From: Alphaproteobacteria bacterium
GTDB lineage: Bacteria; Pseudomonadota; Alphaproteobacteria; Rhodospirillales; Rhodospirillaceae
Direction of reading: 5' to 3'
Length of the DNA: 34,517 bases
Assembly: GCA_030432435.1 (NCBI GenBank)
Contig: JAUIGX010000007.1
Location: forward strand, 1 to 34,517
Positions 1 to 7,932 of the stretch are shown here, piece after piece. A program made the position numbers and the translations under genes. Below the pieces are notes generated by a model. It saw nothing but the letters and a program-made list of their open reading frames with translations, searched no databases and was not told the DNA's origin. Position 1 is the first letter of the stretch, and every line of letters starts with the position of its first letter.

Positions 1-94
1 AGTGTTGCCGTACGATAGCCTCGCGCACCTGTTGGGCTTCCTCTGACAATGCCTAGCAACGCGAACACTAGTAGGCTTAACTTCGCCAAAGTTA

Positions 95-1540
95 CTAGCG
101 CCCCGCCAACAGCTGAGCGTTCAAATCAGCCACCGGAAACACCTCGCCTGCTTTTACAATTGTGTGGATATCCGCGACACTTTCGATGTTGACGAGCGGG
201 TTCGTGTTTAACGCGACAATGTCGGCCTGTTTGCCGATTTCAATGGATCCGAACCGGTTCTCCCACCCCAAGATTTTGGCTGCGTTGGTGGTTGCTGTGC
301 GCAATGCATCCAGCGGCGTCATTCCACCTTTTACAAAAATTTGCAGTTCTTGGTGAAGAGATATCCCAGGAGCGTAGGGAAATATATCGGCGGAAAAGTC
401 AGATCCAGCCCCAACTATGCCACCCATTTCGACAAATTTTGCCACCATGCGTGCCTGTGCATTTATGCTCTCTCCCCATTGCTTGGGATCGTATTGTGCA
501 AAATCGAAACCGGCTGTGTGTTCTTCAACACCGTGGGACTCAGGCGCGGATAAAGCCTCTAAAATCTCGGGCTGGTAGTACCGAAAGAAGTCCGCGTTCT
601 CACGCTCCATTTTTTCTCTATCAACAAAGATGTTCTGGACCGCTAAGGTTGGTATCAGCGGCGTTTGGTTTTCTACCAAGACCTCAAGGGTTTTGATGAC
701 CTTTTCCTCATTCACATCGGTCCAAAGGCGAAATCGCCGATAGTATCCAATGTCGGTCATCGAAATGCTTGTTTCGTAGTCAAGCGCATCTTGCACAATC
801 GCGACAGTGTGTTCGAGGCTATCCACTCCAAGGCGGGATGCCTCGGCTGCGCCGAGCATCGCAAAGTGTCCCCAGACTTTGCGTCCATGGCTATGGGCTT
901 CGTCAATGACCGCCTTCACTACCTCCTCGTCACCATAGTTATAGAACTTTATCCATTCGGCTCCTCGGTAGGCGTAGTCGCTCACGAGCTCTCGTGCCTC
1001 GATCGCATTGTCGACAATCTGTGTGCGAATTGCCCTTGGAAACCCGGGCGCTTGCTCAATCATTCCCGATGCGCTGACAATAATGTTCGGGCCATCCATT
1101 TCTCCAGTATCAATCGCAATCTTGTCCTTCAGCGAATCAAACATTGCTTCGGGGCGGCGTACTCCGCCATGTCTATCCAACACCCGAATCGTTGTTACGC
1201 CGCTTTTGAGAAGCAACCGGTATAAATGTTCCCGATCAATTTCCACATCCTGAAAGGTTTTCTGAGTATGAAGATGTAAATCGATAAGTCCTGGGATTAG
1301 GTACTTGCCGGAGACGTCGATGTGCTCTGCGTTTTCAGGAACTCTCTGCTCATTGTAGGGGAAATCAAAAAAGAGCCCTGTAATCTTGTCGGCCTCTATT
1401 ACGATGCCAATATCCTCATATATTTCTCCGCGCACCACATCGACAAGGTGACCGCCCGTTAGATATATGGGGCGCTCTTGCGCGTTAGAGATGGGGGCAA
1501 AAAATATCGCTAAAGCCACAGCCGTTAAAAAGGTCTTCAT
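95..1540 (-). CDS. Secreted metal-dependent amidohydrolase (imidazolonepropionase/prolidase-like amidohydrolase superfamily)
   Basis: ORF 95..1585; likely start is the internal ATG at 1540 (MKTFLTAVALAIFFAPISNAQ signal peptide, AAGGGAG just upstream). Motifs: GKYLIPGLIDLHLHT (HxH), WIKFYNYG (candidate Lys ligand), VWGHFAM, LEHTV, GAGSDFSAD, C-terminal GSIEIGKQADIVAL. Confidence 0.9.
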   Translation of the reverse strand: MKTFLTAVALAIFFAPISNAQERPIYLTGGHLVDVVRGEIYEDIGIVIEADKITGLFFDFPYNEQRVPENAEHIDVSGKYLIPGLIDLHLHTQKTFQDVEIDREHLYRLLLKSGVTTIRVLDRHGGVRRPEAMFDSLKDKIAIDTGEMDGPNIIVSASGMIEQAPGFPRAIRTQIVDNAIEARELVSDYAYRGAEWIKFYNYGDEEVVKAVIDEAHSHGRKVWGHFAMLGAAEASRLGVDSLEHTVAIVQDALDYETSISMTDIGYYRRFRLWTDVNEEKVIKTLEVLVENQTPLIPTLAVQNIFVDREKMERENADFFRYYQPEILEALSAPESHGVEEHTAGFDFAQYDPKQWGESINAQARMVAKFVEMGGIVGAGSDFSADIFPYAPGISLHQELQIFVKGGMTPLDALRTATTNAAKILGWENRFGSIEIGKQADIVALNTNPLVNIESVADIHTIVKAGEVFPVADLNAQLLAGR

Positions 1541-1785
1541 GTTGGCTCCCTTCTTGAGAAATCGCTCGCTACACAGTCTTATCACAAATATTTGAGCAGT
1601 TCAGACACTTAAAGGTGCGATTCATTTCGATCAATCTGCGGGCCCAGAGGAATTCGGACCTCCGGCACCATTTAAAGAAAAGAGGCCTGGAGGCCTGAGG
1701 TTTCGCCCGCTTGCACAGCAGAGCGTCGGGGGTTGCAGGTTCCTGCAGACCAGTTAGTTTTCTTTTGACAATGCCGAGTCAGATG

Positions 1786-2814
1786 TCAATCTTCCCGCTC
1801 CAATGCCGCTTGGAATGCACGAAGTACTTCAGTTGCGGGCTTGCCACGCCCATCGTAGGTGCTCGTCCACTGTTCAGCCACAGAACGCAGTTGGTAGGAT
1901 AATCTCTCGCGCTCTTGTTCTGACCAGTTGACTAATGAAACGCCGGCTTCACGAATAACTTCAAGGCTGCGTTCCACGTCCAAGTCAGTCGCCTTACATC
2001 CGGCGCCTATTGTTTCTTCTCCCGCCGTTTCTAGTGCTTCCCGAACTTTGGACGGTAGTTTGCTCCAACGTTCTCTATTGATCACGAGTGCCGAAACGTT
2101 GCCGCCAAAAATTTCTGAAATTGTGCCGACTGATGAATGATGTTGAAGATCGTAACTGACAATACTTGGATGGGAGAGCATCATGCCATCAACAGTGCCT
2201 CGCGACATTGCCTCCATCAATTCCGACCCAGCCATTTGCACGGATACTGCGCCAAGTTTCTGTAGAATTATGGCCTTGATACCGCCGCTGGCACGAATTT
2301 TTTTGCCGGGCAGGTCTTTGATAGAGTTGAGCGTACCGCCTTCCATATAAATTTGGTACGGGGCGGTAACCAGGACAAATACAGCTAATACTCCCAATGG
2401 CTCAAGTTCCACGCGGTCAAGAACGCCGCCTTTCTGAGCAATTGTCCAGTATGCGTTTGTGCCTTCACATGAGGTGGAGAATTTCTCGGGTAACTCGGCT
2501 ACTACCGAGAGAGGCATTTTGTCGGATATCAGGGCCGGCGTTACGAGCCCAATATCGATGACGCCGCTTTGGACGAGCGAAAGAACGTCCTTTGCTTTTC
2601 CCAGTTGTTCTCCCGGAAAGTAATCGAATGTTATTTCTCCGTTTGCCCTGTCTTCCACACGGTCCATCCATGCTCTTACCCAATTGATTGAAACAAAATG
2701 ATTGGGGGAGAATGAATGCGCCACGCGAAGGCGTTCCGTATCAGCTCTGGCGAGAGAGCATTGGAACAGTATCGCGATTACAAACGTTAAAATGAATCTA
2801 GTGGCAATAGTCAT
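1786..2814 (-). CDS. TRAP transporter substrate-binding protein (DctP family)
   Basis: ORF 1786..2895; start likely at MTIATRFILTFVIAILFQCSLARA (2814), with GGAG upstream. DctP-like: LRVAHSFSPNHFVSINWVRAWMDRVEDRANGEITFDYFPGEQLGKAKDVLSLVQSGVIDIG, LPGKKIRASGG, GTVDGMMLS. Confidence 0.88.
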   Translation of the reverse strand: MTIATRFILTFVIAILFQCSLARADTERLRVAHSFSPNHFVSINWVRAWMDRVEDRANGEITFDYFPGEQLGKAKDVLSLVQSGVIDIGLVTPALISDKMPLSVVAELPEKFSTSCEGTNAYWTIAQKGGVLDRVELEPLGVLAVFVLVTAPYQIYMEGGTLNSIKDLPGKKIRASGGIKAIILQKLGAVSVQMAGSELMEAMSRGTVDGMMLSHPSIVSYDLQHHSSVGTISEIFGGNVSALVINRERWSKLPSKVREALETAGEETIGAGCKATDLDVERSLEVIREAGVSLVNWSEQERERLSYQLRSVAEQWTSTYDGRGKPATEVLRAFQAALERED

Positions 2815-3328
2815 CGGTTTTCTCCAGTGACGCATATCAAGGCGTGGCGCGGGCGCGCGCCGCATTATTTTACCATTGCCGTAGGGCGTGGTCATAGGCT
2901 GGAAGCCTACACGTGCTCATCGGGTAGTTGGCCCGTCAGGCTCTTTTTGCCGGCTTGGTGGCGAGGCGGTGCTGACGTACCTAATCCGCCGCATTCGCCC
3001 GCAGGTTTTTTCAATGGTGATTACCTCGACAGAAAACCTCATCTGTTTTTGCCGGACGATTCGATTGTAGGGCAGAGGTGTGGGCGTATCGGCAGCTGTA
3101 TATGACAGTACGACTAAGACCATATGACACTTCGATGAATAATTCTTTCGGCGGCTACACATAACCATGAGGCTGCGAGCCTTAGTTTTCCTGCAAAATC
3201 CAAAGTTGGTTGAATTGTCTTAGGTTCAAATCATGTATTGGCGTCCATTCCGCGAGGTTGCGAAATGGACTGCTCCATGACACCCAGAGAACATCTATGA
3301 ATAGTGTTCTTGTTTGGGTGTACGCAGC

Positions 3329-3976
3329 ATGCTCGGCCGTTTCGTTACAGTTAGTCTCTTATCTCTGCTGGTGTTTAATGCTCTGCCCGCTTGGAGTGCA
3401 GTAGGCCCCTCGGCTGCCTTAACTCCAGGCTTTACATACGATCCGGCTACGCGCGCTAACCAATCAAATGGTTTGGTACTGAGCGTGGAACGTATGTTGC
3501 AATCTCGCTGGATAGCGGCGGACCTGGCGGTGTCGGTTCCGGAGGATGCTGCGCCGCCTTCGATTGCTCAACGACTTTCGATCCTGCGTGACCTCAATGA
3601 TTTCGCGCATATTACGATTGGTGGCCTTGCTGCTGCTGCGGAGGGCGCCGCGAATGAACAAGAGTTAAGTGGCCAACTTAATGGCCTGCTGGAGCGTTGG
3701 AGTTTCAAGGTGGCCGGCGCGCTATCTAACCTACTAGATCATCCGACTGTATCCTCGCAGGGTTGGTTCACCATTTCTCGATTTGGGCCTTTGGCGGATC
3801 GCGATGGAGCTCTCCTCGTGCGGGCGGCCAGCGGAGATCCTGCATTGCAAGACCGAGTATTGAAAATATTGATTGAGTTGGCGCCAAATGGCGAGACAGA
3901 TGCCGATAATATTGACCTGCTTGCTCGTCGAGACGTCCTACGCACCGACGAGCATGCTGCATCTCGGCGCAAGTAA
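3329..3976 (+). CDS. Hypothetical secreted protein
   Basis: ORF 3314..3976 (3314 is a TTG); the ATG at 3329 gives a clear signal peptide MLGRFVTVSLLSLLVFNALPAWSA. No family recognised. Confidence 0.6.
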   Translation: MLGRFVTVSLLSLLVFNALPAWSAVGPSAALTPGFTYDPATRANQSNGLVLSVERMLQSRWIAADLAVSVPEDAAPPSIAQRLSILRDLNDFAHITIGGLAAAAEGAANEQELSGQLNGLLERWSFKVAGALSNLLDHPTVSSQGWFTISRFGPLADRDGALLVRAASGDPALQDRVLKILIELAPNGETDADNIDLLARRDVLRTDEHAASRRK

Positions 3977-4169
3977 GTAGCTGTTCTCGCCTCAACAGGC
4001 ATTCTGTCTGCGAGAGAGAATTCTGGAGTTCCGAGATGCCCGGTCCTTGGCCGACGTGTCAGCCGCGCGGTCGTCACGGAAAATTCACCATCCTGCAACA
4101 CTGATTGCACGAATAACCCATTAGGTTCCGGACCGTTGACGCAAATGCGTTAACCTTAAAACCCAACTT

Positions 4170-4201
4170 CCCCGCATCCGGTATGGATGCGGGGCTTTTT
4201 T
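4170..4201 (+). terminator. Rho-independent terminator-like hairpin
   Basis: CCCCGCATCC-GGTAT-GGATGCGGGG followed by CTTTTTT: perfect 10-bp stem plus T tract. Confidence 0.85.
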
Positions 4202-4292
4202 CCGTATCTATATTCTCGGCAAATGAAAGCCCAGCAATTCAGACGAACTACTGGGCTTTGGCAACGCGCTATGAGCGCAATGTAGGAAAAGC

Positions 4293-4658
4293 TTAGAGAT
4301 CCGATGCCATCGTGTTGATAGCCTTCTTCGCAACAAGCTTGGCTCGCATGGGGCGGGGCTTAGACTCTGAGCCAATCGCGACCAAAGGATCCTGGTCCAA
4401 TTCAAGCACTGACTGATAAAGAGTGGCGGCCTCATCCGCACGCCCCTGGCTTTGCAGCACATATGCAAGATTCAACATGCGCATAGGATCGCTAGGATTG
4501 GCTTTCAGTTCCGCGCGCAGCTGCAACTCCGCTTTAGCCCAATCGCCTTGCTGAATAGCACTGTATCCAAGATCGCTTGCGCTTGTCGCGTCGTCAGCAT
4601 GAGCATAGCCGCTAAAGAAGAGGGCACAGGTCAAAAGCAATGCTGTCTTATAATTCAT
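4293..4658 (-). CDS. Small secreted TPR-repeat protein
   Basis: Signal peptide MNYKTALLLTCALFFSGYAHA; TPR-like DLGYSAIQQGDWAKAELQLRAELKANPSDPMRMLNLAYVLQSQGRADEAATLYQSVLELDQDP. Confidence 0.8.
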   Translation of the reverse strand: MNYKTALLLTCALFFSGYAHADDATSASDLGYSAIQQGDWAKAELQLRAELKANPSDPMRMLNLAYVLQSQGRADEAATLYQSVLELDQDPLVAIGSESKPRPMRAKLVAKKAINTMASDL

Positions 4659-4990
4659 AACAATCTCCCGCAGTGTGAACGCAACTGAAAATATTTCATT
4701 TTTATGACAGTCTTATAATACTCCTGTTAAATCGAAATGTCAGCAACGCAACGCGGCGTGGGGCAAATTGTCATATTTCGCGCTGCAGTATTCTTGAACG
4801 CAATGAGTCGGTTCGTTTAAGCGCGGCTTCCGTTTTGGTTCGCGTTTTATCTAAAGCTCTCAATACGAGTCGGGCCAGCAACGGTTCCATCGAGGTCTTT
4901 AGCGGAAAGTTTTGTGTCGAGGCTGACCTTTCACGTTGTCGGTACTCATCTGCAACGCACTCGCGAACTTAGATATTCGCGCCTGCGAAG

Positions 4991-5007
4991 CGAATGTCAT
5001 GCATTCG
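4991..5007. promoter_or_regulatory. Inverted repeat upstream of the large lipoprotein gene (candidate operator)
   Basis: CGAATG-TCATG-CATTCG, perfect 6-5-6 inverted repeat about 120 bp upstream of the 5129 start. Confidence 0.3.
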
Positions 5008-5128
5008 TCATTTTACCGTCACGGATGTGTCGCAGCCCATCCGATATACCCCCACAGCGATAATTGGTGCAGAGCGCAATTCGCGTTTTGCACGCATCTT
5101 GATCGGTTGCCACCTGTAAGGGGACATC

Positions 5129-7837
5129 ATGCTTACCAAAAAGCCACTAAGAAAATTATTACTTATTACCTGTGCTGCGTTTGCGATCGGCGCTTGCAGC
5201 GAAGCGAATGTCACCTCGCCAGGTGAAACCGATCAAGTCGATAGCGGCGGCGGCGGAACAGGCGGTGACGGCGGCGGCGACGGCGGTACCGGCGGTCAAA
5301 CTGGAACATGTCCGACCGGCACGACAGTAGCGGCGTCTGTTGGCAACAACACGACATGTGAACTGACGGGAACGCTTCTTTCCAATCTTACACTGACCAG
5401 CGGCGTTATTTACCAACTCACCGGTCGCGTTGAGGTCGGCGCGGATGTGGGCAGCGACGGAAATACTGCCGGCGGTCAACCTGTGACGCTGACAATCCAG
5501 CCCGGTGTGCGTATTTTCGGGAACTCTGGCGCGGACTTTCTCCAAGTTAATCGTGGGTCACGTCTAATTGCCGATGGCACTGCGACGCTTCCCATCATTT
5601 TCACCAGCCGCCAGGACATCCTAGGGCAAGCAACAGCCACTTCTCGCGGCCAATGGGGCGGCGTAATTCTCAACGGACGTGCGCCGATCAATGCGTGCCC
5701 AGGTCCGGGCGGCGTTGCTTCGTGTGAAGCTCAGGTTGAAGGCTCGACCGGCTTTTACGGCGGCGCCGAGCCCAACGACAACAGCGGCATCTTGCGCTAT
5801 GTCCAGGTCCGGCACTCGGGTTTCGAAGTTACTCCGAATAACGAGCTGAACGGCATCACCTTAGCGGGTGTCGGCGCAGGCACGACCCTTGACTACATTC
5901 AAGTCCACAATAGCTCGGACGACGGCATCGAGTGGTTCGGAGGTACAGCTAACGCCAAGCACGTTGTCCTGACGGGCATTAGTGATGACTCCCTTGATTG
6001 GGCCAGTGGTTGGCAGGGCAACGTACAATACGCACTTGTTGTTCAAGCCGCTGATGAAGGTGACCATGCGATCGAGGCCGACAACCTACCGTCGGACAAC
6101 ACCAAGACACCTTTGACATCGCCGAATCTCTCTAACTTCACGTTTGTCGGTCAGGCTGGCCGTGGCTCTATGGTCATTCAGCGCGTCGGCGTTGGCGGCA
6201 AATTGGTAAACGGCGTAGCAACCGGTTCCGCCTCGTGCCTTGATATTGACGATGCGGCGACACTTCAGTCTGGCCTTGAATATCACTCTGTTCTTTTGGG
6301 CTGCGCTACGCCATTCGTTGATGACACAAACGTAACGGGAGCTCAGGTTGCCGCGGCGTTTAATGCAGGCACCAACAACGTCGTTGGATCAAGTTCTCTT
6401 GTCGGCAATTACTTCTCGGGTCCCGAGGAGCAAGGCATGACGCCATTCAACGCAACGACTCTTTCGGGCTTTTTCGAAACAGCTGCGTATGTCGGTGCTT
6501 TCTCCCCGACGGAAACTGCCAGCAACAACTGGGCTCTTGGATGGACATCCAACGTATTTGCTCCGCCATCCTGCCCGACAGGCACGCTTCTTGTGGGCAC
6601 GCTCAACGGCCAGAACCGTTGCGAGTTACAAGGTACCTACACGGCAGACCTTCATCTGACTGCCGGGAACCTTTATCAGCTTACCGGCCGCGTCGAAATC
6701 GGCGTTGACGTCGGTGGTGATGGCCTGACGGCCGGTGGTGATCCTGCGAACTTGACTATTGACGCCGGCGTGACCGTGTTTGGCAACTCTGGTGCAGACT
6801 TCATTCAGGTCAATCGCGGCTCTAAAATCTTTGCCAACGGCACAGTAAATTCCCCAGTTGTATTCACGGCGCTTGCCGACGTGAACAACACTGCGGCTTC
6901 GACCGGGCGTGGGTTGTGGGGGGGCGTCATCATCAACGGTCGCGCGCCCATCAATGCATGCCCCGGACCAGGCGGACTGGCCACCTGCGAGGCGCAAGTG
7001 GAAGGTTCCACTGGCTTCTACGGTGGAGACCAGCCTGCCGACGATAGTGGTCGCCTGAACTACGTGCAGGTGAAGCACTCCGGCTTTGAAGTGACCCCGA
7101 ACAACGAGCTGAATGGCCTTACTTTGGCCGGTGTCGGAAGCGCTACGGACATCGACTTCGTTCAAGTCCACAACAGCTCGGACGATGGTATCGAATGGTT
7201 CGGTGGAACTGCCAACGCCAAGCACGTTGTATTGACGGGTATCAGCGATGACTCCCTCGACTGGGCGAGCGGCTGGATCGGAAACTTGCAATTCGCTCTT
7301 GTTGTGCAGGCTACGGACGAAGGCGATCATGCTATCGAGGCAGATAACCTTCCGTCTGATAATACCAAAACGCCGCTGACGTCTCCGACTGTTTCCAACT
7401 TTACATTCGTGGGTCAGGCGGGGCGTGGTTCCATGATTATCCAACGTGTTGGTGTTGGTGGAGCTTTGCTCAACGGTGTGGTGACAGGTTCATCGCAATG
7501 TCTGGATATCGACGATGCTTCAACGTTGCTGTCGGATCTGGAATATCAGTCGGTGCTTCTCGATTGCGCCACTCCTTTCGTGGACGACACAAACGTCACG
7601 GGGGCACAGGTTCAGGCTCGATTTGAAGCGGGAAGCAACAACACTTCCGCGACGGCGAGTTCGTTGACAGGTACGTTCATCAATGGCCCGGCCGAGACAG
7701 CTCGGACAGTCACAGATCCCACTACAGTCAGTCCATTCTTTAGCAGCGTTGGTTATATCGGCGCGGTCCGCGATGTGAATGACACATGGTGGCAGAACTG
7801 GACTTGCGGATTGGGCTCGCCGACGCCGGCCTGCTAG
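5129..7837 (+). CDS. Large lipoprotein with two tandem ~420-aa repeats (beta-helix-like surface lipoprotein)
   Basis: Lipobox AIGAC with Ser at +2 (MLTKKPLRKLLLITCAAFAIGACSEAN); Gly-rich linker DSGGGGTGGDGGGDGGTGG; two copies of CPTGT...YQLTGRVE(V/I)G.DVG.DG.TAGG...GNSGADF(L/I)QVNRGS...GVI(L/I)NGRAPINACPGPGG...HSGFEVTPNNELNG(I/L)TLAGVG...VHNSSDDGIEWFGGTANAKHVVLTGISDDSLDWASGW. AAGGGGAC just upstream of ATG. Confidence 0.9.
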   Translation: MLTKKPLRKLLLITCAAFAIGACSEANVTSPGETDQVDSGGGGTGGDGGGDGGTGGQTGTCPTGTTVAASVGNNTTCELTGTLLSNLTLTSGVIYQLTGRVEVGADVGSDGNTAGGQPVTLTIQPGVRIFGNSGADFLQVNRGSRLIADGTATLPIIFTSRQDILGQATATSRGQWGGVILNGRAPINACPGPGGVASCEAQVEGSTGFYGGAEPNDNSGILRYVQVRHSGFEVTPNNELNGITLAGVGAGTTLDYIQVHNSSDDGIEWFGGTANAKHVVLTGISDDSLDWASGWQGNVQYALVVQAADEGDHAIEADNLPSDNTKTPLTSPNLSNFTFVGQAGRGSMVIQRVGVGGKLVNGVATGSASCLDIDDAATLQSGLEYHSVLLGCATPFVDDTNVTGAQVAAAFNAGTNNVVGSSSLVGNYFSGPEEQGMTPFNATTLSGFFETAAYVGAFSPTETASNNWALGWTSNVFAPPSCPTGTLLVGTLNGQNRCELQGTYTADLHLTAGNLYQLTGRVEIGVDVGGDGLTAGGDPANLTIDAGVTVFGNSGADFIQVNRGSKIFANGTVNSPVVFTALADVNNTAASTGRGLWGGVIINGRAPINACPGPGGLATCEAQVEGSTGFYGGDQPADDSGRLNYVQVKHSGFEVTPNNELNGLTLAGVGSATDIDFVQVHNSSDDGIEWFGGTANAKHVVLTGISDDSLDWASGWIGNLQFALVVQATDEGDHAIEADNLPSDNTKTPLTSPTVSNFTFVGQAGRGSMIIQRVGVGGALLNGVVTGSSQCLDIDDASTLLSDLEYQSVLLDCATPFVDDTNVTGAQVQARFEAGSNNTSATASSLTGTFINGPAETARTVTDPTTVSPFFSSVGYIGAVRDVNDTWWQNWTCGLGSPTPAC
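5309..6571 (+). repeat. Intragenic repeat unit 1 of the large lipoprotein
   Basis: Starts at residue C61 (CPTGTTVAAS); aligns over its length with unit 2 and ends before the second CPTGT. Confidence 0.85.
6572..7834 (+). repeat. Intragenic repeat unit 2 of the large lipoprotein
   Basis: Starts at residue C482 (CPTGTLLVGT); long identical blocks shared with unit 1. Confidence 0.85.
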
Positions 7838-7852
7838 TCGCCACCATACGGA

Positions 7853-7875
7853 CCCCCGGCCGCAATGGTCGGGGG
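7853..7875 (+). other. Intercistronic stem-loop without a T tract
   Basis: CCCCCGGCC-GCAAT-GGTCGGGGG, 9-bp stem with one G.U pair, between the lipoprotein and TBDR genes; no downstream T run. Confidence 0.55.
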
Positions 7876-7932
7876 GCCTATCTACATCACGTGTTGAGAT
7901 CCTCTCAGGGGATAAGAAAGAGGTACTAAAAA

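Noticed and set aside
665-1225. 186-aa + strand ORF opposite the amidohydrolase
   Set aside because: Antisense to a clear amidohydrolase with conserved metal motifs; no independent support.
4714-4719. TATAAT as a + strand -10 box
   Set aside because: No plausible -35 at 16-18 bp and the next + strand gene starts over 400 bp away.
5246-5306. GGCGGC-rich tract as a microsatellite or regulatory repeat
   Set aside because: It is in-frame coding sequence for a Gly/Asp linker after the lipoprotein signal; low-complexity linker is the simpler explanation.
6626-7444. 272-aa - strand ORF antisense to the duplicated lipoprotein
   Set aside because: Fully inside a well-supported + strand CDS; composition looks like an antisense shadow (rich in R, V, A) with no recognisable domain or RBS.
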